NCBI RefSeq assembly: GCF_001645385.1
Contig: NZ_LVHI01000015.1
Span: 29,914 to 93,913 of the forward strand
Length of the DNA stretch: 64,000 nt
Origin: Rhodococcoides kyotonense
GTDB taxonomy: Bacteria > Actinomycetota > Actinomycetes > Mycobacteriales > Mycobacteriaceae
Direction: 5' to 3'
This document shows positions 16,421-27,400 of this stretch, piece by piece (positions within the stretch are counted from its first letter, which is position 1; each line of letters begins with the position of its first letter). A program made the position numbers and the translations under genes. A model generated the notes under the pieces. That model saw nothing but the letters and a program-made list of their open reading frames with translations, was not told the origin of the DNA and did not search any database.

Positions 16421-19400
16421 GTGGCCACGCCCGCCGATGACAACCAGCTCGATTTGTTCGCCGAGATGAAGGACAGTGAGACACATGATCGACCCGACCA
16501 CCCAGGACCTGATGAAGCTCTATCTCGAGCACGTGGGACTGCCACCGGAGCTGAGCCCGGAGGATCAACAGGACTTCCTCGAACGCGAGAGCGAGCGGAT
16601 AGCGGAGCGGATCGACAACATGAAGATCCACATGCAGGACCGGGCGCTGCGCCGCTACGTGCAGGAGAACGGTCACCCGGCTCCGTATCTGGAGCAGACG
16701 GGGCTGATCGAGCAGGCGTGGGCGGAGGCGACGACGTTCGTGATCGACGAGGAAATCTACGGCCAGCTCCCGGAGAACCTGGACGACTTTCCGGAGGACG
16801 AGGAACCGACATCGGTGCAGACCGAGCGCGAGCTGGCACGGATTCAGGTGCACCGGTCCGATCCGGAGAGGTGGCGCAACCCGCTCAACTGCGCGGACCC
16901 GCAGAAGTGGGCGCGGAATCTGATGTTCCAACTGTGGGCGGACCGACCGGGGAAGTTCCACTACTTCGCGAGCCATCTGCTGCAGGCGAGGATCGAGGAC
17001 GATCAACCGTATCCGACGTCGACGACGCACCCGCTGTATCCATCGTTCACGAACCTGCTCGACGAGCGGACGGCCGAGTACGAGCGAACCGGAAAGTAAA
17101 ACGCCGCAACGCCGCCGATGCGCAACTCGATCTGTTCGCGTTCGACGCGGACGGCGCGGCACCGATCGACCCCGCCTCGACCGACATCGGCGCCGCACCG
17201 CTCCCCGCGCCGCGCGACCCCGCTGTCCTGATCGCCGAATCCACCGCGGCCACCGACAGCAATGCCAGCATTACCAGCATTGACAGCGGACAGGCAGTCG
17301 ATTCGCCTGGCACAGCGCCGGACGACATCGAATCTGCTGTGTCACAGCCGTACTCGCCCTCTCGCGAGGATGTCGAACCAGCCGTCGACGAACCGGTCGT
17401 GTCGGCACCGGTGGCGGTTGCACCGGTCGACTTCCGTTCCGGACCGCAGGTGTTGGTGCCGTCGGGGACGAAGGCGCGGGTGCGGGCGAACATCGACGCG
17501 CTGCGCGTGTTGTCGACGGTCACCGAGCAACAGCGTTACGCCACTGCTGCCGAGCAGGACGTGCTGGCCCGGTGGTCGAGCTGGGGCGCGACCCCGCAGG
17601 TGTTCGATCCCCGGCGCGAGGACTGGAGTCGCGAGCGGGAAGAGCTGCGGGAAATTCTCGACGACACCGCCTGGTCGCAGGCGCAGCGCACCACCCTGAA
17701 CGCGCACTACACCGACCCGGCGATCGCAGATGCGATGTGGCAGGCGATGATTCGGGCCGGATTCACCGGCGGCCGCGTCCTCGAACCGGGCTGCGGATCG
17801 GGCACGTTCATCACCCACGCCCCGGCGTCAGCGCAGATGGTCGGCGTCGAACTCGACGCCACCTCCGCCGCGATCGCAGCCGCTCTGTCACCGTCGGCGC
17901 AGATCCGCGCCGAAGGATTCGAGAAGACCGCGGTACCGCAGCGCTCGTTCACCGCAGCGATCGGCAACGTCCCCTTCGCCGACGTGCGGCTCTACGACCC
18001 GGTGCACAACCAGTCCAAGCACACCATCCACAACCACTTCATCGTCAAATCGTTGGCGCTGACCGCCCCCGGCGGCTATGTCGCGATGCTGACCTCCCGC
18101 TACACCCTCGACGCCCAGAATCAACGCGCCCGCCGCGACATCGCCGCCCTCGGTGATCTCGTCGGCGCAGTCCGGTTGCCGTCGAACGCATTCCGGCGGG
18201 TCGCCGGCACCGACGTCGTCACCGACATTCTCGTGCTCCGCCGCCGTGAAGACGAGAAGAAGATGTCTGCGCTCACCACGCGGTTCCTGGGTCTCGAAAA
18301 CGCCACCGCCCTCGACGAAGCCGGCGAGGAGAAAGCCGTCCCCATGAACGCCGTCTACACCGATCACCCCGACTGGGTGCTCGGCGACCTACGCGTCGGG
18401 CACGGCATGTACGCCGGGGATTCGCTCACCGTCGCTGCCCGAGACGATGTGGAACTCGCCGCAGCAGTCGAGGAGACCCTGACCGGGATCGTCGACACCG
18501 CGAAAGCGAACGGTCTCGGCCACACCGCCTCCTGGACCGACACCCTCGGACCCACCCGCGAGGACTTCGAACGGGGCCTGCTCGCCGTCAACCGCAGCGC
18601 GGCCGCCGAGGATCTCGCGGTCGGGACCCTGCGGCACGACGCCCAGGCCGCAGTGATCGAGCGATGGATGCACACCGGCTGGGAGCCGGTGAACACCCGC
18701 GGCGCCAAGCAGGTCGCCGAATGGGGGCAGCTCCTCGCGCTACGCGATACCACCCATGCAGTGATCGACTCGCAACGCGACACCGCCACCACACCAGGGG
18801 AACGGCAAGCGCTACGGGAAATCCTCGGGGAGCAGTACGACGCCTACGTCGCCCGCTACGGCCCAATCAACCGGTTCACCATGACCGTGCCCAAGGACCT
18901 CACCGACGCCCAGCACGACGCCGCTCTGACGAAGTCGATCGACACCTGGCGCAAAGACGAAGGCGTCGCCGGCGACCCGTACGCCGGGGACATTCCCGAA
19001 GACGTGTATTCGCGGTTGTCGGATCAGGCGTGGATCAATCCGCGCACCCCGACGAAGCTGCAAGCCCACCTCGGGCGGGCGATCCGCAACGATCCGACGT
19101 TCGCCCCGGTGCTCGCGCTCGAACAGTTCGACGAGACGACGATGACCGCCCGCAAGGCGGCGATCTTCCACGCCGATGTGCTCTTCGCCCGTGAGGTCCG
19201 CGAGTACGCCGAATCGGTCGACGAAGCGATGGCCATCAGCCTCGACGAGCACGCCCGCCTCGACGTCGACCGGATCGCCGAGCTCCTCGGCGTCGAGCGC
19301 GCCGACGCCGAAACGGAAATGGAGGGCAAGGCGTTCCGCACCCTCGCCGATCCGGAGCGGTGGGTGCCCGCGTCGACGTATCTGTCGGGCAACGTGCGCC

Positions 19401-22400
19401 GCAAACTCGCCGACGTCGAGGAAATCGCGGCGCTCGATCCGCGGTATCGGGTCAACGCCGACGCGCTTGCTGCCGCGATTCCGCCGCGCAAGACCGATGT
19501 CGATGTCGCACTCGGGGCACCGTGGGTGCCGATCGAGACCTACACCCAGTTCGTCCGGGAAACGTTCGAAGTACCGGAGTACACCGACGTCGTCATCGAA
19601 CGGGCGTCGGGCAAATGGGAGGTGGCGGTCAATCCCTATCGCGGCAGCCACGAACAGGATCTCAAATGGGGGTTGGTGCCCAAACGCGGTACGTGGTCGA
19701 CCTCGTTCAACTTCGAATACCGGCCTGCCGAAGACCGCGGCATCGCCAATGCCGGTGTCCGCTCCGGCGACTACGAATGGCAGGAGTTGCTGGTCGATCT
19801 GCTCAACAACACCACCATCGAAATCGGAACGTCGAAAGAGTTCCGCGACAGCGCCGGCGCTCCCCTGATCCACGACGCCGCGACCCGCGCCGCCCAATCG
19901 AAAGCCCGCCGGCTGGCGCAGGAGTTCGGGCAGTGGGCGCTGCACACCGACGACGCCCGCCGCGAACAGCTCCTCGACATCTACAACGAGAAGTTCAACT
20001 CCGTTGTCGCACCGGTCCATTCCGGTGCGCATCTCGCGTTGCCCGGTCTCGGTGAGACGTTCAATCCGCATCCGCATCAACGCGACGCCGTCGCCCGAAT
20101 CATTGCCGAGCCGACCGTGCTGCTCGACCACGTCGTCGGAGCGGGCAAGACCGGCGTGATGCTCATGGGCGCAATGGAACTGAAGCGTCTCGGTTTGGCG
20201 GACAAGCCGTGGATCGTGGTGCCCAACCACATCATCGACCAAGTCGTCCGCGAAGCCGGGCATTGGTACCCCGGCGCACGGATTCTCTCCGGATCGGCGG
20301 CCACCGACGCCGAAGGCCGGCGGCTGCTGATCGCTCAATCCGCATCCCAGGACTGGGACATGGTCATCGTTCCGCAGTCGGCGTTCTCGGCGATCGGTGT
20401 CGACCCCGGCACCAAGGCCGAATACATACGCAACCAGGTCGCCGACCTCGATGCCCAGCTCGACCGCGATCTGTCGGACCTGTCCATCAAACGGCTCGAA
20501 GCGAAGAAGGCCCGGCTGGAAGAGAAGCTCGAGACCGCGCTCGATCAAGCCGGAAAGGATCTCGGGCTGACGTTCGAAGCATCCGGGTGTGACTACCTGT
20601 TCGTCGACGAAGCCCACGAATACAAGAACCTCGCGCGTGCCTCCGACGTCGCGGAACTGGCGAACGAGGGCACCAAACGGGCCACCGACATGGACCTCAA
20701 ACTGCGGTATCTGCGGTCGATGCGCCGAGAAGAGGCCATCGCGAAAGGCATCTCGGCCGAGGAATACACCGAACGCGTCGCCACGTTCGCCACCGGCACG
20801 CCGGTCGCGAACTCCCTGGCCGAGCTGTGGGTGATGCAGCACTACCTACGCCCCGATCTGCTCGAGGACGCCGGGGTCTCCGAGATCGCCGACTGGGGCG
20901 CGACGTTCACCGACACCGTCGAACGTGTCGAACTGAACTCCTCCGGATCGAGACTGCGGGCGGTGACCCGGGTCGGTGAGTTCACCAACGTCGGCGACCT
21001 GATCGGCATGACCAGCGTGTTCACCGACGCCGTCACCCGCGACCAAGTGCCGGCCGACCTGCCGGTCAAGGCCGGGGGCCGCAACACCGATGTCCTGTTC
21101 ACCCCCGCGCTGGAGGTGCAGGACTTCATCGCCGACCTGGGGTTCCGCGCCGACGACGCCGACCGGCGTCGACCAGACCTCGACAACGCTCTCAAGATCG
21201 CGGGCGACGGCCGCAACGTCACCCTCGACCCGCGCGCCGCCCATCTCGATCCCGCACCCCCGGAAAACTCCCGAGCCCATATCGTCGCGTCCCGGATCTT
21301 GGAGGTGCACAACGAGAACCGGGACAACACCTACCTCGACACAGCCGGGCAGCCGCATCCGACGCCGGGGGCGTTGCAGATCGTGTTCTGCGATCGCTCC
21401 ACCCCGAAAACCGACGGATCGTGGTCGATCTACGACGGCATCCGGGACGAGCTGCTCGCCGGCGGAATGGAACCCGCGCAGATCGCCTACGTGCACGACT
21501 ACGCCAAGCCGTCGGAGAAGGCCCGGTTGTTCGAGATGTGCCGCACCGGCAAGGTCACCGTCGTCATGGGCTCGACCCAGAAGATGGGCACCGGCACCAA
21601 CATTCAGGACCGGGCCATCGCCCTGCATCACGTCGACGTGCCATGGCGCCCTGCCGACCTCGAACAACGCGAAGGCCGAATCATCCGCCAAGGCAACCAG
21701 AACCGTGAAGTGCGGGTGTTCAACTACGTCGCCGAGAAGACCTTCGACACCGTGATGTGGCAGACGATCAACCGCAAAGCGCACTTCATCGAACAGCTCA
21801 AGAAAGCCGATCGGTCGATGCGCCGCGTGCAAGATCTCGACGCGGATTCGCTCGCGGAGAACTCGGCCATGACCAAAGCCCTGGCCACCGGCGACGAGCG
21901 CTACATCCAGCAGATCGAACTCGACTCCCAGCTCCAAGAGCTCCAGTCCGAAGCCGACTCGCATTTCGCCGAGCAACGCTCCATCGAACGCGACCGCGAC
22001 CGCCTCCGAAGAGAAGTGCCCCGCGCCCGTGACCGCGTCGCAGGGTTGGCTGCTGCCGCACCCACACTGAAAGCCCGGCGAGATGCTCAGCAGTGGCCCG
22101 GGATCACCGTGCGCGGCCAGTTCCACAGCACCCGTCCCGAAGCGGCGGCAGCGATCACGAAGGCGCTGCAAGGGGCGTATTTCAGCCTCAAAGGTGAGGG
22201 CGCGACGAAATCAGTGGTGATCGCGCAGATGAGCGGCTTCGACATCGAGGTGGCGCGACCGGCGACCGACAGCGCCCTCTATATGTCGTTCTCCGGGCTC
22301 GGATCGTCGGTCAAAACCATCGTCCAATCCGAGCTGTATCCCAAAATGAACGAATCCGACGGCAGCCAGCACGCACTCGGTCTGCTGACCCGGGTGGAAA

Positions 22401-22939
22401 ACATGGCCTACACCGTCGACACCGACCTCGGGAAAGCCGAGCAGTCACTCGACGGCGACGAACACCGACTGGAGGTGCTCGAGACCGTCGAGCTGCCCGA
22501 CTTCCCGAAAGCCATCCAGCTCAAAGACCTCTCCGACGAAGTCGCCCGCCTGCGCCGAGAAATCAAAGAAGCCGAGTCCAGTCCCGAAGCGCTCGCCCGC
22601 GAGGCAGCACGCACCGAACGAGCCACCGCGAAGGGAAGAGAACCCGGCTGGTCACTCAAGCTCAACCCCACCCCCGCCGTCGTCGAAGCACTCGGCTTCG
22701 ACACCGCCGACGACGTTCGGGCGATGATGCGCACCAACGAACTCATCGCAGCCCAGGAAGCGAAAGCACAGCACAACGGGGCTTCGGGGGTAGAACAAGG
22801 CGACCCCTCGACTCGTCCCGGGAGATTCCTTGGCGCCGTGGACAACGACGCCACTGGAAAATGGCGGGTCTCCGGCACCGAGCCGGAACCACCGGCAACC
22901 GACACGCAACCGGACCGGGGCTACGACCTCGACAGCTGA
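16421..22939 (+). CDS. Giant DNA methyltransferase-helicase (DarB-like antirestriction)
   Basis: Frame of 2172 codons from GTG 16421, which has an AGGAG at 16409-16413. A SAM-dependent N6-methyltransferase domain has motif I EPGCGSGTF from ~455 and GNVPF with N516. A long middle region is followed by an SNF2-like helicase: GAGKT 1240-1244, DEAH from 1396, ATGTPVANS ~1455 and a C-terminal lobe with GRIIRQG from ~1752. The C-terminus is coiled coil. Similar proteins (phage P1 DarB and ICE/plasmid homologues) enter or act with DNA to protect it from host restriction. Codons ~20-226 read Gly/Arg/Pro-rich low-complexity sequence because another gene lies there in a different frame; the true N-terminus is therefore uncertain. 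A QLDLFA motif occurs both before and after that stretch. Confidence 0.8.
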   Translation: MATPADDNQLDLFAEMKDSETHDRPDHPGPDEALSRARGTATGAEPGGSTGLPRTRERADSGADRQHEDPHAGPGAAPLRAGERSPGSVSGADGADRAGVGGGDDVRDRRGNLRPAPGEPGRLSGGRGTDIGADRARAGTDSGAPVRSGEVAQPAQLRGPAEVGAESDVPTVGGPTGEVPLLREPSAAGEDRGRSTVSDVDDAPAVSIVHEPARRADGRVRANRKVKRRNAADAQLDLFAFDADGAAPIDPASTDIGAAPLPAPRDPAVLIAESTAATDSNASITSIDSGQAVDSPGTAPDDIESAVSQPYSPSREDVEPAVDEPVVSAPVAVAPVDFRSGPQVLVPSGTKARVRANIDALRVLSTVTEQQRYATAAEQDVLARWSSWGATPQVFDPRREDWSREREELREILDDTAWSQAQRTTLNAHYTDPAIADAMWQAMIRAGFTGGRVLEPGCGSGTFITHAPASAQMVGVELDATSAAIAAALSPSAQIRAEGFEKTAVPQRSFTAAIGNVPFADVRLYDPVHNQSKHTIHNHFIVKSLALTAPGGYVAMLTSRYTLDAQNQRARRDIAALGDLVGAVRLPSNAFRRVAGTDVVTDILVLRRREDEKKMSALTTRFLGLENATALDEAGEEKAVPMNAVYTDHPDWVLGDLRVGHGMYAGDSLTVAARDDVELAAAVEETLTGIVDTAKANGLGHTASWTDTLGPTREDFERGLLAVNRSAAAEDLAVGTLRHDAQAAVIERWMHTGWEPVNTRGAKQVAEWGQLLALRDTTHAVIDSQRDTATTPGERQALREILGEQYDAYVARYGPINRFTMTVPKDLTDAQHDAALTKSIDTWRKDEGVAGDPYAGDIPEDVYSRLSDQAWINPRTPTKLQAHLGRAIRNDPTFAPVLALEQFDETTMTARKAAIFHADVLFAREVREYAESVDEAMAISLDEHARLDVDRIAELLGVERADAETEMEGKAFRTLADPERWVPASTYLSGNVRRKLADVEEIAALDPRYRVNADALAAAIPPRKTDVDVALGAPWVPIETYTQFVRETFEVPEYTDVVIERASGKWEVAVNPYRGSHEQDLKWGLVPKRGTWSTSFNFEYRPAEDRGIANAGVRSGDYEWQELLVDLLNNTTIEIGTSKEFRDSAGAPLIHDAATRAAQSKARRLAQEFGQWALHTDDARREQLLDIYNEKFNSVVAPVHSGAHLALPGLGETFNPHPHQRDAVARIIAEPTVLLDHVVGAGKTGVMLMGAMELKRLGLADKPWIVVPNHIIDQVVREAGHWYPGARILSGSAATDAEGRRLLIAQSASQDWDMVIVPQSAFSAIGVDPGTKAEYIRNQVADLDAQLDRDLSDLSIKRLEAKKARLEEKLETALDQAGKDLGLTFEASGCDYLFVDEAHEYKNLARASDVAELANEGTKRATDMDLKLRYLRSMRREEAIAKGISAEEYTERVATFATGTPVANSLAELWVMQHYLRPDLLEDAGVSEIADWGATFTDTVERVELNSSGSRLRAVTRVGEFTNVGDLIGMTSVFTDAVTRDQVPADLPVKAGGRNTDVLFTPALEVQDFIADLGFRADDADRRRPDLDNALKIAGDGRNVTLDPRAAHLDPAPPENSRAHIVASRILEVHNENRDNTYLDTAGQPHPTPGALQIVFCDRSTPKTDGSWSIYDGIRDELLAGGMEPAQIAYVHDYAKPSEKARLFEMCRTGKVTVVMGSTQKMGTGTNIQDRAIALHHVDVPWRPADLEQREGRIIRQGNQNREVRVFNYVAEKTFDTVMWQTINRKAHFIEQLKKADRSMRRVQDLDADSLAENSAMTKALATGDERYIQQIELDSQLQELQSEADSHFAEQRSIERDRDRLRREVPRARDRVAGLAAAAPTLKARRDAQQWPGITVRGQFHSTRPEAAAAITKALQGAYFSLKGEGATKSVVIAQMSGFDIEVARPATDSALYMSFSGLGSSVKTIVQSELYPKMNESDGSQHALGLLTRVENMAYTVDTDLGKAEQSLDGDEHRLEVLETVELPDFPKAIQLKDLSDEVARLRREIKEAESSPEALAREAARTERATAKGREPGWSLKLNPTPAVVEALGFDTADDVRAMMRTNELIAAQEAKAQHNGASGVEQGDPSTRPGRFLGAVDNDATGKWRVSGTEPEPPATDTQPDRGYDLDS
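16485..17099 (+). CDS. Hypothetical protein nested out of frame in the methyltransferase-helicase gene
   Basis: ATG at 16485 (GTG at 16476 also possible) with AAGGA at 16469-16473, 204 residues. The composition is that of a normal soluble protein: mixed helices (TTQDLMKLYLEHVGLPPELSPEDQQDFLERES), aromatic residues (LMFQLWADRPGKFHYFASHLLQAR), Glu/Asp-rich, and no low-complexity sequence. The overlapping giant frame is by contrast low-complexity, so this frame is the better coding candidate here. The gene ends with TAA just before a second QLDLFA-coding sequence. I do not recognise its family. Either it is an insertion into the giant gene or the giant protein really starts later. Confidence 0.6.
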   Translation: MIDPTTQDLMKLYLEHVGLPPELSPEDQQDFLERESERIAERIDNMKIHMQDRALRRYVQENGHPAPYLEQTGLIEQAWAEATTFVIDEEIYGQLPENLDDFPEDEEPTSVQTERELARIQVHRSDPERWRNPLNCADPQKWARNLMFQLWADRPGKFHYFASHLLQARIEDDQPYPTSTTHPLYPSFTNLLDERTAEYERTGK

Positions 22940-22995
22940 GGGCAAACCACGGTCCGCCGAACCCCTCGGGACCTCTGACTCACCATCACACCCCG

Positions 22996-23033
22996 CGATA
23001 CGGTCCGTCAAGAAGTCTTGACGGACCGTATCG
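22996..23033. promoter_or_regulatory. 18-bp perfect inverted repeat containing operator family 1
   Basis: Arms 22996-23013 and 23016-23033 are exact reverse complements around an AG centre. The inner 16 bp (23007-23022) is GTCAAGAAGTCTTGAC, a variant of the dispersed palindrome. It sits 56 bp after the methyltransferase-helicase stop and 107 bp before the next start. It could end transcription, bind a regulator, or both. Confidence 0.7.
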
Positions 23034-23139
23034 CCGTAGATTTGGAGGGGCGGTGAGCCATAACCTCGGGCTCTGCGCCCCGCAGACACCGGAGGTCATT
23101 TCGATCGACACAGATTGTCCACATGGCACTCTGTGACCC

Positions 23140-24372
23140 ATGGGCACGCTACCTTCGGACCGATCGCTCTCGGCCGGCAAAAGCACACGGGGTTGGATAA
23201 TTGCGGGAGTTGTCGCTGTAGTACTCGTTGTAGCCGTCGCGATTACTACATTCGTGGTGCGAGCCGATCGCGGCAATTCACTCGACCTGTCCAGCTTCCC
23301 CCGAACCCTGGCCTGCGTGTCCGTGCCGCAGGAATACCCTGCTCCCGGAATAGCCAATGTGCAGGCACCGGATCCTGTGCTTGCGCAAACGGTCCGGATG
23401 GAACACCTCGGCGCACAGCGCATCGAGGTCGTCATCAGCTTCGCTGATACTCCGCCGCCCGCCCCCAGACGGGTAGCGATGCCGGGATATCCCGCAACTC
23501 AACTGTTCAACGAGGCCGGCAGCATGGACTTCACTGCCCTCATCTTTCCCGGCGGATTGGACGAGAGCAGAGACCCAGACAGGGACGACAACTACAACCT
23601 GTCGATCTCCCGGGGAGAGGATGCAGAGCCTCACTTCGTCGACGGTCAATGGACGGTCACCGGAGCATCGGAATTTGGGGACGACACCCCAGCCGAGAGC
23701 ATCACCACGCCAGTAGAGTCCGCACAGGCGCTGGGCAACACCATCGCCTTCACCATCGACCTCGCTGCGTACCCGCCGCTCTCCGCGGGTTGGACACAGA
23801 ACCCCGAGGTCATCGTCTACCCGAGTTCGTACGGCTACCCGTCTGCCACCAACGGCGGCGGTCTCACGCAGTACCAGCGGCAGAATTGCACCGCCGATGA
23901 GCCCAAGGCAGATAGCGTCGCCAAGCCGACAGCGCAGGATTCCCGGACACCTTCACCGGACGCTTCGACGCAATCCGACGGTCTATTCGCCGGCAGCCCC
24001 GTCTCACCAGGCGCGTGTGCCAGCACCGGGATCTGCCAATTGTCCAGTCCGAGCGGCGACTACTACTGCACGATGTCGCGAACGGGTGCATTCTGCTCAC
24101 CACCACTGGGCGAACCACTGTCCACCGACACCGGTGCCCGACTCATCAAAGTGGGATCGGACGGCGAAACCGGCCTACTGCTCGACTCGGGCGGCAACTC
24201 GCACATGCAGGACCGAAACACCATGAAAGATACGACGTTTGCCTATGGCCAGACCATGACGGCCTACGGGATGACGTGCGCCTTCGACCCCGACACCGGT
24301 GGCGCACGCTGTAGACACGACGCTTCCGGGCATGGATTCGACGTCAACACGAGAACATACGGGTTCTTCTGA
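23140..24372 (+). CDS. Membrane-anchored exported protein, unknown function
   Basis: A 410-residue protein with one N-terminal transmembrane anchor (WIIAGVVAVVLVVAVAITTFVV, ~19-40) and a large extracytoplasmic part. The latter has an N-terminal beta-rich domain, a Ser/Thr/Pro-rich linker (~275-300), and a C-terminal domain with six cysteines (CASTGICQLSSPSGDYYC, FCSPP, MTCAF, ARCRHD), suggesting disulfides. The C-terminal motif resembles small secreted actinobacterial domains that have no assigned role. It follows a palindrome-bearing hairpin and precedes, convergently, the relaxase gene. A surface role in conjugation is possible but not shown. Confidence 0.65.
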   Translation: MGTLPSDRSLSAGKSTRGWIIAGVVAVVLVVAVAITTFVVRADRGNSLDLSSFPRTLACVSVPQEYPAPGIANVQAPDPVLAQTVRMEHLGAQRIEVVISFADTPPPAPRRVAMPGYPATQLFNEAGSMDFTALIFPGGLDESRDPDRDDNYNLSISRGEDAEPHFVDGQWTVTGASEFGDDTPAESITTPVESAQALGNTIAFTIDLAAYPPLSAGWTQNPEVIVYPSSYGYPSATNGGGLTQYQRQNCTADEPKADSVAKPTAQDSRTPSPDASTQSDGLFAGSPVSPGACASTGICQLSSPSGDYYCTMSRTGAFCSPPLGEPLSTDTGARLIKVGSDGETGLLLDSGGNSHMQDRNTMKDTTFAYGQTMTAYGMTCAFDPDTGGARCRHDASGHGFDVNTRTYGFF

Positions 24373-24491
24373 CACTCGGTGGAGCAGTCGGCCGAGCCCT
24401 CGATTCGATGCGCTGAGCCGCGTTTGTCCACTGCCTTCGAGCCTTGAGGCGTCGGTGGCCACCAATCCGGAGCGTGACACAACCGCGATGC

Positions 24492-27400
24492 TTACAAGCC
24501 CTGCTCGAGGTCATGGCTTTGATTTCGTTCTATCCCCGCGTCGAGTGGTCCAAGCCCGTCACCACGGCCGGAACTCGTACCCGGCCTGACTCTCACCGGT
24601 GGAGACACCAGTGCGCGGGGACGTTGATCGCGGTCCACAGGTGGTGTCCCAACGTCGCTTTCGCGGTCCGTAATTCCGGCGATGGCCGAAGCATCAAGGC
24701 GTTGTGGAGCATCTGCCGCCGCACGAACACGGCGTTCAGCGTCTGCTTGCCGCCCACCAACCCACATCGTTCTGCGGCGACGACCGCGCTCTAGGACAGC
24801 GGTGTCGAACACCTCTGCGGCAGCGAGGTCGCCTACGCGTTGGTCGGAATCGGATGCACGCTGAACAATGGCAGCCCACTCGCTCGTCCCGGCGCCTACA
24901 CGGCCAGTTGCATCACGTGCTGCCCGTTGAAGATCGCGGATCTGACGGGCCAAGCGCTCTCCCCGGAGTCGCGCTTCGGATACGGCTGGTTCCAGTGTCT
25001 TGCGGTCGCGCCGTTTCGCGCTTGCCAGGCGGTCGACGAGGGTGGTGTGTTCGATGCGTGCTGCGTCGTGTTCGGCGGTGATGCGGGCCAGTTCGGTATC
25101 AAGTTCGCGGGCGGCGGCGATCGCTGCGGCTTGTTCGTCGAGTCGGGCGTACAACTTCTCCGTGTCGGCGACCACGGTCGCCTCGACGCGGCCTCGTCCT
25201 GCTCGGTCGACGAGTGCGTTCAGCTCTGCATCGGGTATGAGTCGAATCGGGTCCTGCAGCATCGTCGCCAGCAGGGCTGCGTCGGCGCCGGACAGCGTGT
25301 TCTCGGGATCGAGTCCCGGTTCGGTGTTCACTGTCTCCGTTTCGGCAGCGACGTCGACCGTCGCGGCCGCTGATGCCGCGTCTGGTGTTTCGAGCGCGAC
25401 GTCGTCTACCTCGACGTCGTTGGTCTCGGCAGCGACATCGACGCCCTGCTCTGCCAATTCGGTGACAGGGGCGTTGATGGCAGCGCGCCGGGCGGAGTGC
25501 TCTGCACGCCAGAGCGCGCCTTCGATCTTGTCGGCTTCGGCGCGAAGCTCGGCGAGTACGCCGAGGTCGATGTCGGTGGCGGCGGCGCGTGCGGTGATGA
25601 CGTCGATGTCGGTGACTTCGCCGCCGTCGAGGTCGGTCACGCGCTGGTATTCGGCGGCGGCCTCGTGGGCGCGGGTGCGGGCTGCGGCGGCGGTGCCGTC
25701 GACGAACCCGGCGCGCCAAATCTCCCAGTCCAATTCGCGTTGCGCGAGCAGGCGTGCATCTTCGTCGTCGCCGGCGTCCGCGACTGCCGCGGCGACGGCA
25801 GGGCGGACGGTGGTGTCGATGTGATGCCAAAATGCTTCCGCTTCCAGGGTGGCATCGATCCAGTCCTGTTCGGCGTCGAGCTTGGCGATCCGGGCGGGTT
25901 TCTGCCGGTCGGCACGCTCGCGGAGGTCAAGGACGATCGGGTCGGCGAACGTGACCGACGGGCTGGTGCCGTTGTCGATCGATTCGAGCATGTCGCGGAC
26001 CGCCGACTGGGCGTGCTCCAGGTCGATTCGCAATAGTCGTACGCGTTCTTCGCTACTGACCGTCGGATACGGCAGCTCGACGACCGGCGCAACAGCGACG
26101 ATGTCAGCGAGCCGGTCGAGAACATCGAGAACGGCGTCCGGGTCGACATCGTCGTAACCCGGGAAACCGCTCGGCGCCGACGCGTCGTCGAATTCCGGTG
26201 GCGGCGGTGCATCGTCGTACTCGACCGGCGCATCCAAGTGGTCGAGCGATGTCTGGTAGTCGACGTCGGAGCCGTCTGGGATCGACGGCGACATCGCATC
26301 GACCGGCCCGGTATCAGCGGATGTGTTGACGGCGGGCGGGAGGTTGTCGGGGTCGGCGAACTCGGGCGGAAGTACATCGCCGGTGGTCTCCCCGATCGTC
26401 TCGTCGACGGGTGCGAGTGCTTCTTCGTCCTCGGCCGTGATCGGTTCGACGTCGGGTCCGATGTAGGTGCGGGCGGCATGGTTCTCCCGGACCAGCATTT
26501 CCGCACGCCACGTCAACGCGGTGGCCAGTTCGTGGGCGGGCAGGGTGACGCCGTGATCGACCGGGTCGATGCCGCCGTGCAGGAACTCGTACGCGGTCCC
26601 GAGCAACTCCCCGGCCGTCCACGCGTTCGGGTCGGCGGCGTCGACAGTGGCCACCAGCGAGGGCCATGCCGGGTCGGACATCACACGTACGGCGGGTCCG
26701 TAGCCGAGGATCTCGATCAACTCGCCCGTCCACGTCGGGGCGAGTTCGGTGGCGTCACCGGTACTGCTCTCGTGCGCGGCGACGGACAGTTCCCGCGACA
26801 GCCGCCACCACAGTGCGGCAGCGGGCAGCTCGTCGGGCAGCGGTGCTGTGTGGAAGGCCTCGCGGACGAGGGTGTGGACGTCGATGCCGGCGCGGGCAGC
26901 GGCTGCGAACCGCTCGGCGAGGATCGGGAAGTACGGATCGCGGGCGATGTGCTCATCGAGTTCGTCGACGAACGGACGCCACCGTGCGACGGCGTCATTT
27001 CCGGCACCGATGACGGCGGCGACTCGAGCGTCGAGGCCGCGTTGCGCTTTCCGTGATGCGGCGGCGAGCTGATCGGGTCCGGTGGGTCGGCGGTCGATCG
27101 GGTCGACCGCATGCGCGGCCCGGAAGATCGCGAGATCCGCCAGCAGATCCAAATCGACGTCGGGGCCGCGGTCGGGGTCTGCGGTGAGGAACAGGCGTGC
27201 CCACTCCGGTGCGCTTGTCGGTGTCCACGATGCTGTGTCGGCGCGGATCGCGTCGCAGTGTGCGGTGGTGAGGTCAGCGCGGGCGGTGAGGTAGCCGCCC
27301 CACTCCGGTAGCTCGGCCAACCGGGTCGGGATGGCGGGCAGCCACGGCAACGGTCCGGTCCCAGCCGAATGCCCCGTGGTCGGGTCCAGACGCCAATCCA

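Noticed and set aside
15496..16839. 447-codon minus-strand frame
   Set aside because: Overlaps T4CP, DUF4913 and the next gene in antisense; Arg/Pro/Ser-rich.
18812..20842. 676-codon minus-strand frame inside the methyltransferase-helicase gene
   Set aside because: Antisense to the conserved helicase domain; no family, Arg/Val/Gly-rich.
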